Below are positions 17,091 to 25,172 of a stretch of DNA of 57,857 nucleotides, piece after piece. Positions within the stretch are counted from its first letter, which is position 1. Every line of letters begins with the position of its first letter. The DNA is from Chloroflexia bacterium (GTDB lineage Bacteria; Chloroflexota; Chloroflexia; Thermomicrobiales; CFX8): contig JAUIIK010000016.1 in assembly GCA_030431755.1 (NCBI GenBank), positions 1-57,857 of the forward strand, written 5' to 3'. The translations under genes were made by a program, and so were the position numbers. Under the pieces are notes generated by a model. It worked only from the letters and a program-made list of their open reading frames with translations. It did no database searches and was not told where the DNA came from.

Positions 17091-17615
17091 TTGGAAGTTA
17101 TACGCTTGGTCACATTTGGAAGCGTCAACGCCGGCAAGACCACGTTCATTCGATCGCTAAGCGAGATTCCGCCAATCACAACCGACGCCATTGCGACTGA
17201 CCATGTTGCGAGTACCAAGCGCACGACAACTGTCGCGATGGATATGGGCAAGCTGACCGTTGATGAGGACCTGGTGCTCCACATTTACGGAACACCAGGC
17301 CAGGAACGCTTCGACTTTATGTGGGAGATGCTTGCCGAGCATGCCTTTGGCTATGTCTTTCTAGTCAACGCGAGTGAACCCGAGGATCTCCTCGAAACGA
17401 AGAAGATTCGAGAATTCGTGCTTGCCCAGCACCCTCGACCGCATGTCATCGGCGTCACGAAGACCGATCTCACACAATCGTGTGATCTCGGCGAAATCGC
17501 GGAGGGAATCGGCACCGATATCTTCAACCTGATCCCGCTCGATGCCCGCGATACCGGTCAGTGTATAGATGTGGTCCTCGCATTGCTCGCGCAAGTGGAA
17601 GCCGCAGCAATGTAA
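17091..17615 (+). CDS. Ras-like small GTPase of the MglA/CvnD type
   Basis: This 174-residue protein has the small-GTPase motifs in order. G1/P-loop is GSVNAGKT (10-17). A switch I stretch TTTVAMDMG lies around 45-53. G3 is YGTPGQERF (66-74), in which the usual Asp of DxxG is missing, as is normal for prokaryotic CvnD/Rup-type GTPases. G4 is TKTD (123-126), with Thr in place of Asn, and G5 is LDARD. There is no C-terminal lipidation motif. Such GTPases work with Roadblock proteins, and one is encoded two genes downstream. TTG start; AAGGA lies 13 nt upstream and the family N-terminus fits. Confidence 0.88.
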   Translation: MEVIRLVTFGSVNAGKTTFIRSLSEIPPITTDAIATDHVASTKRTTTVAMDMGKLTVDEDLVLHIYGTPGQERFDFMWEMLAEHAFGYVFLVNASEPEDLLETKKIREFVLAQHPRPHVIGVTKTDLTQSCDLGEIAEGIGTDIFNLIPLDARDTGQCIDVVLALLAQVEAAAM

Positions 17616-17726
17616 GTCGTTTCATTCTTGCGCCACGAAAGGAGCCCAGCTACCCAGAATCAACAACGGTCTGTGGACCGGCAGCGAAGGCACGGCAACC
17701 AGGAAGTGAGAAGGAAGTGATACGAA

Positions 17727-18314
17727 ATGGAATTCCAAGAGGCGTATAGCGCGCTGACGCAGCTCGGCGGATTTACTGATGACGATGCGGCGCAACTTCA
17801 GAAGCATCGTGCAGTGTTCGAGGAGATGGCGCCGGCGATCATCGATGGCTTCTACGAACGGCTAACCTCCTACCCAGACGCTGCCGCCGTCTTCCGTGAC
17901 GGCGAAATCGCGGACAACAAACCGCGTGTGACAGCCTGGTTCCTGTCACTCACGAGTGGTGACCTGAATGAAGAATTCTGGCGTCATCAGGTGTATGTTG
18001 GATACCTCCACATTCTTCGCGGCGTCAAGAACACGTACACCCTCGGCATGATGAGTTTCGTACAGACAGCCGTAGGCGACGCGCTCGCCGAAATGATCGA
18101 AGACACCGCGGAAGCCGAGCGCACCATCGAATCGTTCAACCGCATCACATCAATGGTTGCAGGACTGATCGGCGAAGGATTCACCGCCGGCACAGTCGAA
18201 GCACTCATTAGCGTTGCGGGCTTGTCTGAAGACCTCGTGAAGAACATGCGCAACCTCACGGTTCGCGATGAGATGCAGCAGTACAAAGCCACGAGCTTCA
18301 GTTACGCAGAGTAA
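17727..18314 (+). CDS. stand-alone protoglobin / globin-coupled sensor domain
   Basis: The 195 residues match the globin-coupled sensor/protoglobin family. The segment HQVYVGYLHILRGVKNTYTL fits the family pattern around the haem-binding proximal His, here His95. The FYERL motif near residue 42 is also typical. Known relatives (HemAT, archaeal protoglobin) bind O2, CO or NO through haem. The C-terminal helix pair (about 155-190) ends with no kinase, cyclase or methyl-accepting domain, so any output must pass to a partner protein. Its neighbours, a GTPase and a Roadblock protein, are the obvious candidates. AAGGAAG precedes the ATG. Confidence 0.82.
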   Translation: MEFQEAYSALTQLGGFTDDDAAQLQKHRAVFEEMAPAIIDGFYERLTSYPDAAAVFRDGEIADNKPRVTAWFLSLTSGDLNEEFWRHQVYVGYLHILRGVKNTYTLGMMSFVQTAVGDALAEMIEDTAEAERTIESFNRITSMVAGLIGEGFTAGTVEALISVAGLSEDLVKNMRNLTVRDEMQQYKATSFSYAE

Positions 18315-18359
18315 ATCGAGGGAAGGTCCCTCGATAGAACAGACAGGAGACAGATCCAC

Positions 18360-18728
18360 ATGGCAGACAAGAAGGCCATCGACTCAGCAATCAACGGACT
18401 CACCAGCAACAACCCGGACGTAGAAGGCGCAGCACTCATCGGCTCCGACGGCCTGATGATCGCCAGCGCACTCAAGAACGGCTTGGACTCTGAGCGCATT
18501 GCCGCAATGAGTGCCGCACTGCTTTCCATGGGTGTGCGCGCATCGCAGATGATGGAAATGGGCGGCTTCGCCGAGATGACGGTGCGCGGCGACGAGCAGC
18601 TCAACACGCTCTACTCAGTTGGGGAAACAGCGGTCCTCTCAGTCCTGGCCGGCTCAAGCGCAAATCTGGGACTCATCAACATTGAGTCCCGCTCGGCGGT
18701 CAGGGACCTGACAGCTGCGCTCGACTAG
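18360..18728 (+). CDS. Roadblock/LC7 domain protein
   Basis: The 122 residues form one Roadblock/LC7 domain: VEGAALIGSDGLMIASAL (first strands), SERIAAMSAALLSMGVRAS (central helix) and a C-terminal AVLSVLAGSSANLGLINIE strand pair. Family members such as MglB and CvnB bind prokaryotic Ras-like GTPases and can raise GTP hydrolysis. AGGAGA sits 9 nt before the ATG, a strong site. It is the last gene of the group, 45 bp after the globin gene. Confidence 0.9.
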   Translation: MADKKAIDSAINGLTSNNPDVEGAALIGSDGLMIASALKNGLDSERIAAMSAALLSMGVRASQMMEMGGFAEMTVRGDEQLNTLYSVGETAVLSVLAGSSANLGLINIESRSAVRDLTAALD

Positions 18729-18746
18729 CATCTGAAGGCTTCCCAG

Positions 18747-18778
18747 CTGACCGTGCTGCAGCATGCACGCGGTCAGCC
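18747..18778 (+). terminator. hairpin just after the Roadblock gene
   Basis: GCTGACCGTG and CGCGGTCAGC pair (one G-U pair and one near-end mismatch) around an inner TGCTGCAGCATGCA region, 18 bp after the stop codon. No U tract follows, so it may be an mRNA-stabilising stem rather than a terminator. Confidence 0.4.
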
Positions 18779-18851
18779 AACAACGCCAGATCCAGCGCTG
18801 GACTTCAGCGCGCCCCGTGCCTCCGATAAGTAACCAGGTACTTCATGATGT

Positions 18852-18883
18852 ACCCCGTCCAATGATCATTGGACGGGGTTTAG
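18852..18883 (+). terminator. perfect palindromic terminator-like hairpin
   Basis: CCCCGTCCAATGA is followed directly by its exact reverse complement (18853-18878), flanked by A on the left and TTT on the right. It is likely the terminator of the four-gene group. Because the palindrome has no loop spacer it could also bind a dimeric protein as DNA. Confidence 0.65.
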
Positions 18884-19147
18884 CGTAGGTGATACCTGTC
18901 TCTCACAACTTCCGCGCTGACGCGTCGTCATACAAACCTATTGAACACAAATCGCGTTCTCCACCGCATCCTATCCCGATGTCCGCCCGCCGGAGTCCAC
19001 CATTCACAGCCCGCACGTCGTGGCAGGTACCGCCACGGTGGCAATGGCACGGCAAATGCCCGAGCGGTGACAACGGTCGTCACGCGAGCGCGTGTAGGAT
19101 AGTCTCAACGACCACGTTGCGACATGCGCCACAAAGGAGAGCATGAG

Positions 19148-19795
19148 TTGAAACTGAAATTCTACGCCCAGTCGGCCTTCTACATCGAAGCCAGCGACGG
19201 CACCCGCATTGTCATCGACCCGTTCGAGCACACCGAGCGCATCCGCTACGACGCGACCTTTGACGAGGCCGACATCGTGCTGGTGACCCACAACCACGGC
19301 GACCATGCCAACATCGACGCCGTGCCGGGCGACCATCGCGTTGTCCAGGGAGTCGGGACGCAGGCAGTGCGGGGGATGCCCTTCCTCGGCATCGGCAGCT
19401 ACCACGACAAAGCAGAGGGCGCGGAGCGCGGCCCGAACACGATCTTCGTCTTCGAGGTCGACGGCGTCCGCATCGCCCACCTCGGCGACCAGGGCTGCGA
19501 GCTGGAAGCGTCGCAGATCGCCATGCTCACAGGCGTGAACCTGATGATCGCGCCGATTGGCGGAGGTTTCACGCTGGAGCCGGAGCTGATCTGGAAGCTG
19601 GCCGAAGAGGTGCAGCCCAACATCTTCGTGCCCTGCCACTTCAAGACTGAAGATATCGACCTGCCCTTCATCACCGTTGATGAGTTCGTCGCAGACAAAG
19701 ACAACATCCGGTTGTTGGGCAGCAGCGAAATCGATCTGACCGGCGACGACCTGCCGGAGCCGATCGAGGTCCTGGTCATGGAACGCTCGCGGTGA
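19148..19795 (+). CDS. metallo-beta-lactamase fold hydrolase (UlaG-like)
   Basis: This 215-residue protein has the metallo-beta-lactamase fold. The metal motif is VTHNHGDHANIDAV (HxHxDH with Asn between), and FVPCHFKTEDIDL gives a late His. The N-terminal FYAQSAFYIEASDGTRIVIDP is typical of the UlaG/DUF-type hydrolases. The TTG start fits AAAGGAG 8 nt upstream; the nearby ATG is out of frame. It overlaps cofD by 4 bp, so it is translated with the F420 genes; a role in F420 or nucleotide metabolism is possible but unproven. Confidence 0.82.
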   Translation: MKLKFYAQSAFYIEASDGTRIVIDPFEHTERIRYDATFDEADIVLVTHNHGDHANIDAVPGDHRVVQGVGTQAVRGMPFLGIGSYHDKAEGAERGPNTIFVFEVDGVRIAHLGDQGCELEASQIAMLTGVNLMIAPIGGGFTLEPELIWKLAEEVQPNIFVPCHFKTEDIDLPFITVDEFVADKDNIRLLGSSEIDLTGDDLPEPIEVLVMERSR

Positions 19796-20763
19796 GCGCC
19801 GGCGACGACTCTCCGCGCGTCGTCGCGCTGGCGGGCGGCGTCGGCGGCGCGAAGCTGGCACACGGGTTAGCGCTGACAGGGCTTGGCGAGCGGCTCTCAG
19901 TCGTCGTCAACACCGGCGACGATTTCACGCTTTACGGGTTGCATATCTCGCCGGACCTCGACACCGTGCTCTATACGCTCGGCGGCCTCGCCAACCCGGA
20001 AACCGGCTGGGGCGTGGCCGGCGACACCCTCATAACCCACGAGATGCTGGGCGAGTACGGCATCGAAACCTGGTTCATGCTCGGCGACAAAGACCTGGCG
20101 ACCCACATCCTCCGCACCGAGCGGCTCCGCAACGGCGACAGCCTATCGGAGATCATGGGCGACCTCGCCCAGGGGCTCGGCATCAACGCCAGGCTCCTGC
20201 CGATGACAGATGACCCGGTCGCGACGAAACTCGCGACGGACGCGGGTCTACTCGACTTCCAGGAGTACTTCGTCCGCCGCCGGCATGGCGACGACGTCCA
20301 TCGGATCGAATTTGACGGGATAGATGCTGCCCGGCTCCCGGAACCGGTAGGCGCGGCACTCGACAGCGCCGACGTGATCGTCATCTGCCCCTCGAACCCC
20401 TTCGTCAGCGTCGACCCGATTCTCGCGGTACCGGGGCTGCGGGAGCGAATGCTCGCGTCGCCGGCGCCAGTCGTCGCCGTCAGCCCGATCATCGGCGGCG
20501 CAGCGGTCAAGGGTCCCGCCGCGCAGATGCTGGCCTCGCTCGGCCACGACGTCTCGGCGGCCGGCGTCGCCGCCTACTACCGGGAGTTCGTCGATGTCAT
20601 GGTGATCGACACCGTTGACAAGAATCTTGCCGGCGACGTCGAAGCGCTCGGGATGACTGTCGCCGTGACCGACACGCTGATGCAAAGCGACGCCGACCGG
20701 CGAGCGCTAGCGGCGTTTACTCTTGAGGTCGGCCGCAGCCAACGCCTTGCACGCGCCGGATGA
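19792..20763 (+). CDS. cofD: 2-phospho-L-lactate transferase (coenzyme F420 synthesis)
   Basis: This 323-residue protein is CofD (FbiA in mycobacteria). It joins the phospho-lactyl (or phosphoenolpyruvyl) part to 7,8-didemethyl-8-hydroxy-5-deazariboflavin, giving F420-0 or its dehydro form. The N-terminus VVALAGGVGGAKLAHGLAL is the family signature, followed by NTGDDFTLYGLHISPDLDTVLYTL and LTDDPVATKL-type substrate residues (MTDDPVATKLATDAG). GTG start overlaps the upstream gene by 4 bp, and its own stop overlaps cofC by 4 bp, so all three are coupled. Confidence 0.95.
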   Translation: MSAGDDSPRVVALAGGVGGAKLAHGLALTGLGERLSVVVNTGDDFTLYGLHISPDLDTVLYTLGGLANPETGWGVAGDTLITHEMLGEYGIETWFMLGDKDLATHILRTERLRNGDSLSEIMGDLAQGLGINARLLPMTDDPVATKLATDAGLLDFQEYFVRRRHGDDVHRIEFDGIDAARLPEPVGAALDSADVIVICPSNPFVSVDPILAVPGLRERMLASPAPVVAVSPIIGGAAVKGPAAQMLASLGHDVSAAGVAAYYREFVDVMVIDTVDKNLAGDVEALGMTVAVTDTLMQSDADRRALAAFTLEVGRSQRLARAG

Positions 20764-21389
20764 GCGTTACCGCCGTTATTCCAGTTAAAGGACTAAGTGG
20801 GGCCAAGCAGCGGCTCTCCGCGCGCCTCAATCCAGCCGAACGCAAGCGGCTCGTCCTGCGGCTCCTGGCACGCGAGCTTGAAGTTCTCGGCACGATCTGT
20901 CACGTCGAGCGGATCATCGTCGTCACCTCCGACGAACGTGTGCGGGCCGTTGCGGAAATGCAGGGCGCGGTTGTGGCGTTAGAGCCAGACGACGGGGTAA
21001 ACGCGGCGATCACGGCAGGTGTCGAGGCCGCGGCCCGGTTTGGGGCGGAGAACGTTGTCGCCCTGCATGGGGATCTGGCCTTTGTGACGGCCAGCGATCT
21101 CGAAGCCCTGATCGAGGCCAGTGTCGACGGGGTCTTCGCCATCGCGCCGGACCGCCGGGGAGAGGGAACGAACGCGATCGTGCTACGCCGTACCGCGCCA
21201 ATCGAACTGCGCTTTGGCGCAGGCAGCTATGCCCGCCACATCATCTCGGCTCAACGTGCCGGGCAGGAGGTGCGCGAGATAACGAGGGCTGGCCTGAGCT
21301 TCGATCTGGACACTCCGTCGGACTTGATCGAGTTCCGGCGGCGGCTGCGGTCGGCGAGCCGCCAGGCGCTGGAGCGACGCACTAGATGA
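20760..21389 (+). CDS. cofC: 2-phospho-L-lactate guanylyltransferase (coenzyme F420 synthesis)
   Basis: The 209-residue protein is CofC (FbiD in actinobacteria), which activates 2-phospholactate or phosphoenolpyruvate with GTP for CofD. The nucleotide-binding start AVIPVKGLSGAKQRLSARLNP is characteristic, as is the ELRFGAGSYARHIISAQRAG region near the end. ATGA overlap with cofD shows an operon. No fbiC/cofGH or fbiB/cofE gene is in the window, so other steps must be encoded elsewhere. Confidence 0.95.
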   Translation: MSVTAVIPVKGLSGAKQRLSARLNPAERKRLVLRLLARELEVLGTICHVERIIVVTSDERVRAVAEMQGAVVALEPDDGVNAAITAGVEAAARFGAENVVALHGDLAFVTASDLEALIEASVDGVFAIAPDRRGEGTNAIVLRRTAPIELRFGAGSYARHIISAQRAGQEVREITRAGLSFDLDTPSDLIEFRRRLRSASRQALERRTR

Positions 21390-21530
21390 GCCTGGCATGA
21401 GCGGGATAGCTGGTTGGATAGGATTCTCGGCGATGTCCTGGCCGGCGCGCGCTTCAGCGACCGACTACGGCCGTCACGACAGCATGTCTCGATCCGGTCC
21501 AGCAAGACGGCGGCCGGGAGCGTGAGGGAA

Positions 21531-22382
21531 ATGAACGCGGACCTTCCGGCCGAGTACGCGCCGTCACGCGGTAGCGCAGAGCCAACGACACAATTGGCGC
21601 GTCCGGCGATGTCCCTTGGGATGCTCGTCCGTCACCCGCTACGGCTCCTGCCGTCGCTGCTGCTGGGCCTGCTCTTCCTGGCCGGCTGGCAAATGGTTGT
21701 GATGACGGATTCGGTTGCGGATTTCCTCCTGCCCTCGCCTGCCACAGTGGCGCGCGCCTTCTGGCGGGGTCTTGAGAGCGGGCTGTTCTGGCGCTACTCA
21801 CGGACGACGCTACAGGAGAGCCTGATCGGGTTCACGTTGGGCGCGCTGGTGGCGCTCCCGCTTGGCTACGGTCTCGCCCGTAGCCGCTGGATCGCGACGG
21901 CAATTCAGCCCTACCTGGCGGCGAGCCAGGCGCTCCCGGCGGTGGCCCTCGCGCCGATCCTGACGCTCTGGCTGGGCTATGGCCTCCGGCCGATCGTCGT
22001 CCTCTGCGCGCTGATCGTCTTCTTTCCAATGGTGATCAACACCGCCGTCGGCATCGCCAACGTCGACCGCGAGGTGATCGCCGCCGCCCGCGTCGACGGC
22101 GCCGGCTTCTGGCCGATGGCTCGCTACATCGAGATGCCGCTGGCGTTGCCGGTCCTGCTGGCCGGTATGCGGACAAGCCTGACCCTCTCGGTCACCGGGG
22201 CGATTGTCGGCGAATTCGTGTTGGGCGACCGCGGCCTGGGCGGGTTGCTGGAGATCGCGCGGGGCAACTTCGACACCCCGCTCGTCTTCGCCACGATTGT
22301 GATGCTGATGTTGTTGGCGATGGCGCTCTACTATTGCGCCTGGGGATTGGAACGTATCTTGATTCGGAAGCTCGGACTGTGA
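21531..22382 (+). CDS. ABC transporter permease (SsuC/ThiX/NMT1-associated type)
   Basis: This protein of about 283 residues has a Pro/Ala-rich N-terminal tail, then membrane helices starting near residue 40 (LLPSLLLGLLFLAGWQMVV). YSRTTLQESLIGFTLGALVALPLGYGLARS and AAARVDGAGFWPMARYIEMPLALP mark the SsuC/TauC/ThiX family permease. It follows cofC by about 140 bp and overlaps the binding-protein gene by 4 bp. The start is uncertain: 21531 has GGAG 10 nt upstream, while 21609 would remove most of the tail. There is no ATPase gene beside it. Confidence 0.85.
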   Translation: MNADLPAEYAPSRGSAEPTTQLARPAMSLGMLVRHPLRLLPSLLLGLLFLAGWQMVVMTDSVADFLLPSPATVARAFWRGLESGLFWRYSRTTLQESLIGFTLGALVALPLGYGLARSRWIATAIQPYLAASQALPAVALAPILTLWLGYGLRPIVVLCALIVFFPMVINTAVGIANVDREVIAAARVDGAGFWPMARYIEMPLALPVLLAGMRTSLTLSVTGAIVGEFVLGDRGLGGLLEIARGNFDTPLVFATIVMLMLLAMALYYCAWGLERILIRKLGL

Positions 22383-23395
22383 AACTGACACCAAACCGCT
22401 ACCTGGCTCTGCTCTTGCTCCTGATTGTTCCGTTGGCGCTCGCCGCCTGTGGCGATGATGACGATAGCGGGGATAGTGAACCGCAAGCCGTCACCATCGG
22501 CCTGACCTTCGTGCCGAACATCCAGTTCGCGCCGTTCTACGTCGCCGACTCGCTCGGCTACTACGAGGAGGCCGGGCTGGAAGTGGAACTGAACCACCAC
22601 GCCGTCGGCGCGGACCAGTTCGGCCCGCTCGTCGCCGGCCAGGAGGATCTGCTGATGGCGTCCGGTGACGAGGTTATCCAGGTGCGGGCACGCGACGTCG
22701 AGGTCGTCTATACCGCCGTGGTCTACCGGGAGTATCCGGTGGCGCTGATCGTGCCTGCTGATTCCGACATCGAAGCCATCGAGGATCTCGCCGGCAAGAC
22801 CGTCGGCGTGCCGGGTGAGTATGGCGCGAACTGGATTGGCCTGCTGGCGTTGCTCGACTCCGCTGGCATGACGGCCGACGACATCAACGTCGAGAGCATC
22901 GGCTTCACCCAGGCGACGGCCCTGCTCGCCGGTCATGTCGACGCCGTAATGGGCTATATCAACAACGAGCCAATTCAGATCGAGAGCGCCGGGACACCCG
23001 TCCGCACCTTCTCGGTCGATGACGTCAGCCCGCTTGTTGCCAACGGCCTCGTCGTCACTGACGAGTACCTCGACGACGAGCCCGATCTCGTTCGAGCGAT
23101 GATTGAGGCAACCCTGCGCGGCGTGCAGTACGCGATCGACAACCCCGAGGAGACGGTCGAGATCGCCAAGGACTATGTGCCGACCTTGACCGACGCCGAG
23201 CAGGAGGCAAGCGCCCTGCAGGTGCTCCAGGCGACGATCCCGCTCTGGGAGGCGCTGGACGGCGAAGAGCTCGGATCCGGCGACCCGGCCGATTGGGAAG
23301 CGATGGAAGCATTCCTGCTGGAGTACGGCTTGCTGGAGGCTGAGGTCGACATCGACGACGTCTTCACGACTGACTACCTGCCGGAGGGCGATTAG
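22379..23395 (+). CDS. NMT1/THI5-type ABC substrate-binding lipoprotein
   Basis: The 338-residue lipoprotein has the lipobox LALAAC (Cys24) followed by an acidic run. The mature part is an NMT1/THI5-like periplasmic binding domain: FVPNIQFAPFYVADSLGYYEEAGL, VAGQEDLLMASGDEV and GKTVGVPGEYGANWIGL. Family members bind pyrimidine precursors of thiamine, riboflavin precursors, taurine, nitrate or sulfonates; the ligand here is not clear. GTG start overlaps the permease stop (GTGA). Two thiamine-diphosphate enzymes in the window make a thiamine link attractive but unproven. Confidence 0.88.
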   Translation: MKLTPNRYLALLLLLIVPLALAACGDDDDSGDSEPQAVTIGLTFVPNIQFAPFYVADSLGYYEEAGLEVELNHHAVGADQFGPLVAGQEDLLMASGDEVIQVRARDVEVVYTAVVYREYPVALIVPADSDIEAIEDLAGKTVGVPGEYGANWIGLLALLDSAGMTADDINVESIGFTQATALLAGHVDAVMGYINNEPIQIESAGTPVRTFSVDDVSPLVANGLVVTDEYLDDEPDLVRAMIEATLRGVQYAIDNPEETVEIAKDYVPTLTDAEQEASALQVLQATIPLWEALDGEELGSGDPADWEAMEAFLLEYGLLEAEVDIDDVFTTDYLPEGD

Positions 23396-23398
23396 GAC

Positions 23399-23797
23399 TT
23401 AGCGCGCCGGATCGAACCGGGCCTCGACACTCTCGACGAGAACTGCGGTCGCATGTGGGTTCTCGTCGAGCTGGTCATCGAGTGCAGCATGCACCAGGTA
23501 CTCGAGGAACGGCTCTGGCGATCCATCGATGAAATGTCCGACATCGGCAAGCGCGGCGCTGACACGCGGGCCGGGTGAAAACCCGAGTTCGTCGCTAAAC
23601 CCGGTGAGCCGCCCAAGCGCGACCAGGCGCAGATCGTCCGCGCGCAGCTCCCGTACATGCTCGGCCATCGCCTCCAAGAACGCTGCGGTCGATAGCCCGC
23701 AACGATCAGTAGCGCGAGCTGCATCGTCAGCGTGCCAGTTGGCCATGTCCGCGAAATACTGAGTGAGGTAGGTCTGCGTACCGTCTGATCGAGTCAT
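23399..23797 (-). CDS. hypothetical protein
   Basis: I do not recognise this 132-residue protein. It is mostly helical, acidic and Ala-rich, with no membrane segment or signal peptide. DLRLVALGRLTGFSDELGFSPGPRVSAAL and EPFLEYLVHAALDDQLDENP are its most regular parts. It lies 3 bp from the convergent lipoprotein gene and 33 bp downstream of the Dabb-like gene, with which it may form an operon. Confidence 0.6.
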   Translation of the reverse strand: MTRSDGTQTYLTQYFADMANWHADDAARATDRCGLSTAAFLEAMAEHVRELRADDLRLVALGRLTGFSDELGFSPGPRVSAALADVGHFIDGSPEPFLEYLVHAALDDQLDENPHATAVLVESVEARFDPAR

Positions 23798-23830
23798 ATC
23801 AACGAGCTCCCGTAGGTATGCAACACACGC

Positions 23831-24181
23831 TCAAATAGCGGTTGCGGCGTCCGAGTCGAGCAAGCCATCGGTCTGGACGTCCACTTGTGCGACCCGCTCG
23901 AGATGATCCGGCAGGATGCTGAAGGTCTTGATGAAGACATCGTTGCAACCTGGCTGGTTCGACAATTGCTCGAATTCCGGCGCGGCGAAGTAGGCATCGA
24001 TATGCCGCTGGTTGCTGAAGGTCAGTAGGTAAGCCAGTTCCGCGCGGTTTCCGAGGGCCACAGCTGACTCCAACCCCGGCAGCCGGTCCAGCAAGGCCTG
24101 ATGGGCATCAACCAGTGTTTCGCAGGGTCGCTGCGGGGCCAGGAAGTGGAACGAAACGAAGACAGCATCTAATTTGGACAC
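23831..24181 (-). CDS. Dabb-like (stress-responsive alpha/beta barrel) small protein
   Basis: The 116 residues have the length and strand-helix pattern of the dimeric alpha/beta barrel (Dabb/ABM) families: AVFVSFHFLAP strand, LLDRLPGLESAVALG, then AYLLTFSNQRHIDAYFAAPEFEQL. Members include small monooxygenases and stress proteins of unknown activity. No catalytic residue can be named. GTG 24181 follows GAGGG at short distance. Confidence 0.55.
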   Translation of the reverse strand: MSKLDAVFVSFHFLAPQRPCETLVDAHQALLDRLPGLESAVALGNRAELAYLLTFSNQRHIDAYFAAPEFEQLSNQPGCNDVFIKTFSILPDHLERVAQVDVQTDGLLDSDAATAI

Positions 24182-24413
24182 ATGCCCTCAACTCTCTAGG
24201 AAAGCTCCTTGATGTTGATACTAGAACCACGCCAGTTCCGGCGGGAAGATGTCGGGTAGTCACGCCGGGCACAAGTTGGGATACAGCCCTTCCAGGCCGT
24301 CTTTGCAGCGCCTCAACTTCGCCCTGGTACGCCCCCGGCAACGCCCTACGCCGGGTTGGAAAGTCGCGACTTGGAACCGAGATGCCCAGGGGGCAGGTGA
24401 AAATCTGTGTGGC
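24182..24413. other. intergenic, nothing recognised
   Basis: No gene, repeat copy or hairpin that I can support was found between the Dabb-like gene and the 3' end of map. Confidence 0.35.
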
Positions 24414-25172
24414 TTAGGGGGCGGTAAGGACGAGCGGCCCGTCCTTTGTAATCGCGATGGTGTGTTCGAACTGCGCCGAGCGCGCGCCATCGACGGTCAC
24501 GATCGTCCAGCCATCGTCGAGGAGATCGACGTCTTCCGAGCCGGCGACGATCATTGGCTCGATCGTAAAGACCATGCCCTCTTTGAGCTCAGGCCCGCGT
24601 CCGGACTCGCCATAGTGCGGGAAGCTGGGCGCTTCGTGGAGGTTGCGGCCAACGCCATGGGCGAAGAGGTTGCGGACGACGTTGAAGCCGGCTTCTTCGA
24701 CAATCTGCTGGATAACGGCTGAAATATCAGAAAGGCGTGTGCCAACCTGGGCCGTCTCGATCCCGGCGTCGAGCGACGCGAGGCAGACATCCATCAGGCG
24801 CTGGGACTCCGCGTCGATCTCGCCAACCGGGAAGGTGATCGTCGCGTCACCGTGCCAGCCATCGAGCCGCGCGCCGATATCGACCCCGATGATGTCGCCT
24901 GCCTGGAGCGCCAGATCGCCGGGGATGCCGTGGACGACGACGTCATTGACCGCGACGCAGGTGCTACCGGTGAAGCCGTTATAGCCCTTGAAGGAAGGCT
25001 CCGCGCCGTGCGAGCGGATGAAGTCCTCGATGAGCTCGTCGAGCTCGCCGGTCGTGACGCCAGGCTGGATATGCGGCTCGATCATCGCGAAGGTGTCCGC
25101 GACCAGTTTGCCGGCGGCCCGCAGCTTCTTGATCTGCCGGTCGTTCTTGAGTTGAATCTTCCGTCGTGCCAT
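24414..25172 (-). CDS. map: methionine aminopeptidase, type I
   Basis: This 252-residue enzyme removes the N-terminal Met from new proteins. The dimetal ligands of the pita-bread fold are all present: Asp98 (GVDIGA), Asp109 (WHGDAT), His172 (AHGVGR), Glu205 (FTIEPMI) and Glu236 (AQFEHTI); His81 in VVVHGIPG contacts substrate. No N-terminal zinc finger extension is present, so this is the short type Ia form. ATG 25172 begins the typical ARRKIQLKNDRQIKKLR start; longer upstream frames lack homology. Unlike many bacteria, it is not next to adk/secY or infA here. Confidence 0.95.
   Translation of the reverse strand: MARRKIQLKNDRQIKKLRAAGKLVADTFAMIEPHIQPGVTTGELDELIEDFIRSHGAEPSFKGYNGFTGSTCVAVNDVVVHGIPGDLALQAGDIIGVDIGARLDGWHGDATITFPVGEIDAESQRLMDVCLASLDAGIETAQVGTRLSDISAVIQQIVEEAGFNVVRNLFAHGVGRNLHEAPSFPHYGESGRGPELKEGMVFTIEPMIVAGSEDVDLLDDGWTIVTVDGARSAQFEHTIAITKDGPLVLTAP

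Larger units (their letters stand above)
18729..19147. other. intergenic region after the GTPase island
   Basis: This gap holds two hairpins (18747-18778 and 18852-18883) and then about 240 bases in which I see no gene. Composition returns to GC-rich near 19.1 kb, where the metallo-beta-lactamase gene starts. Confidence 0.45.
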
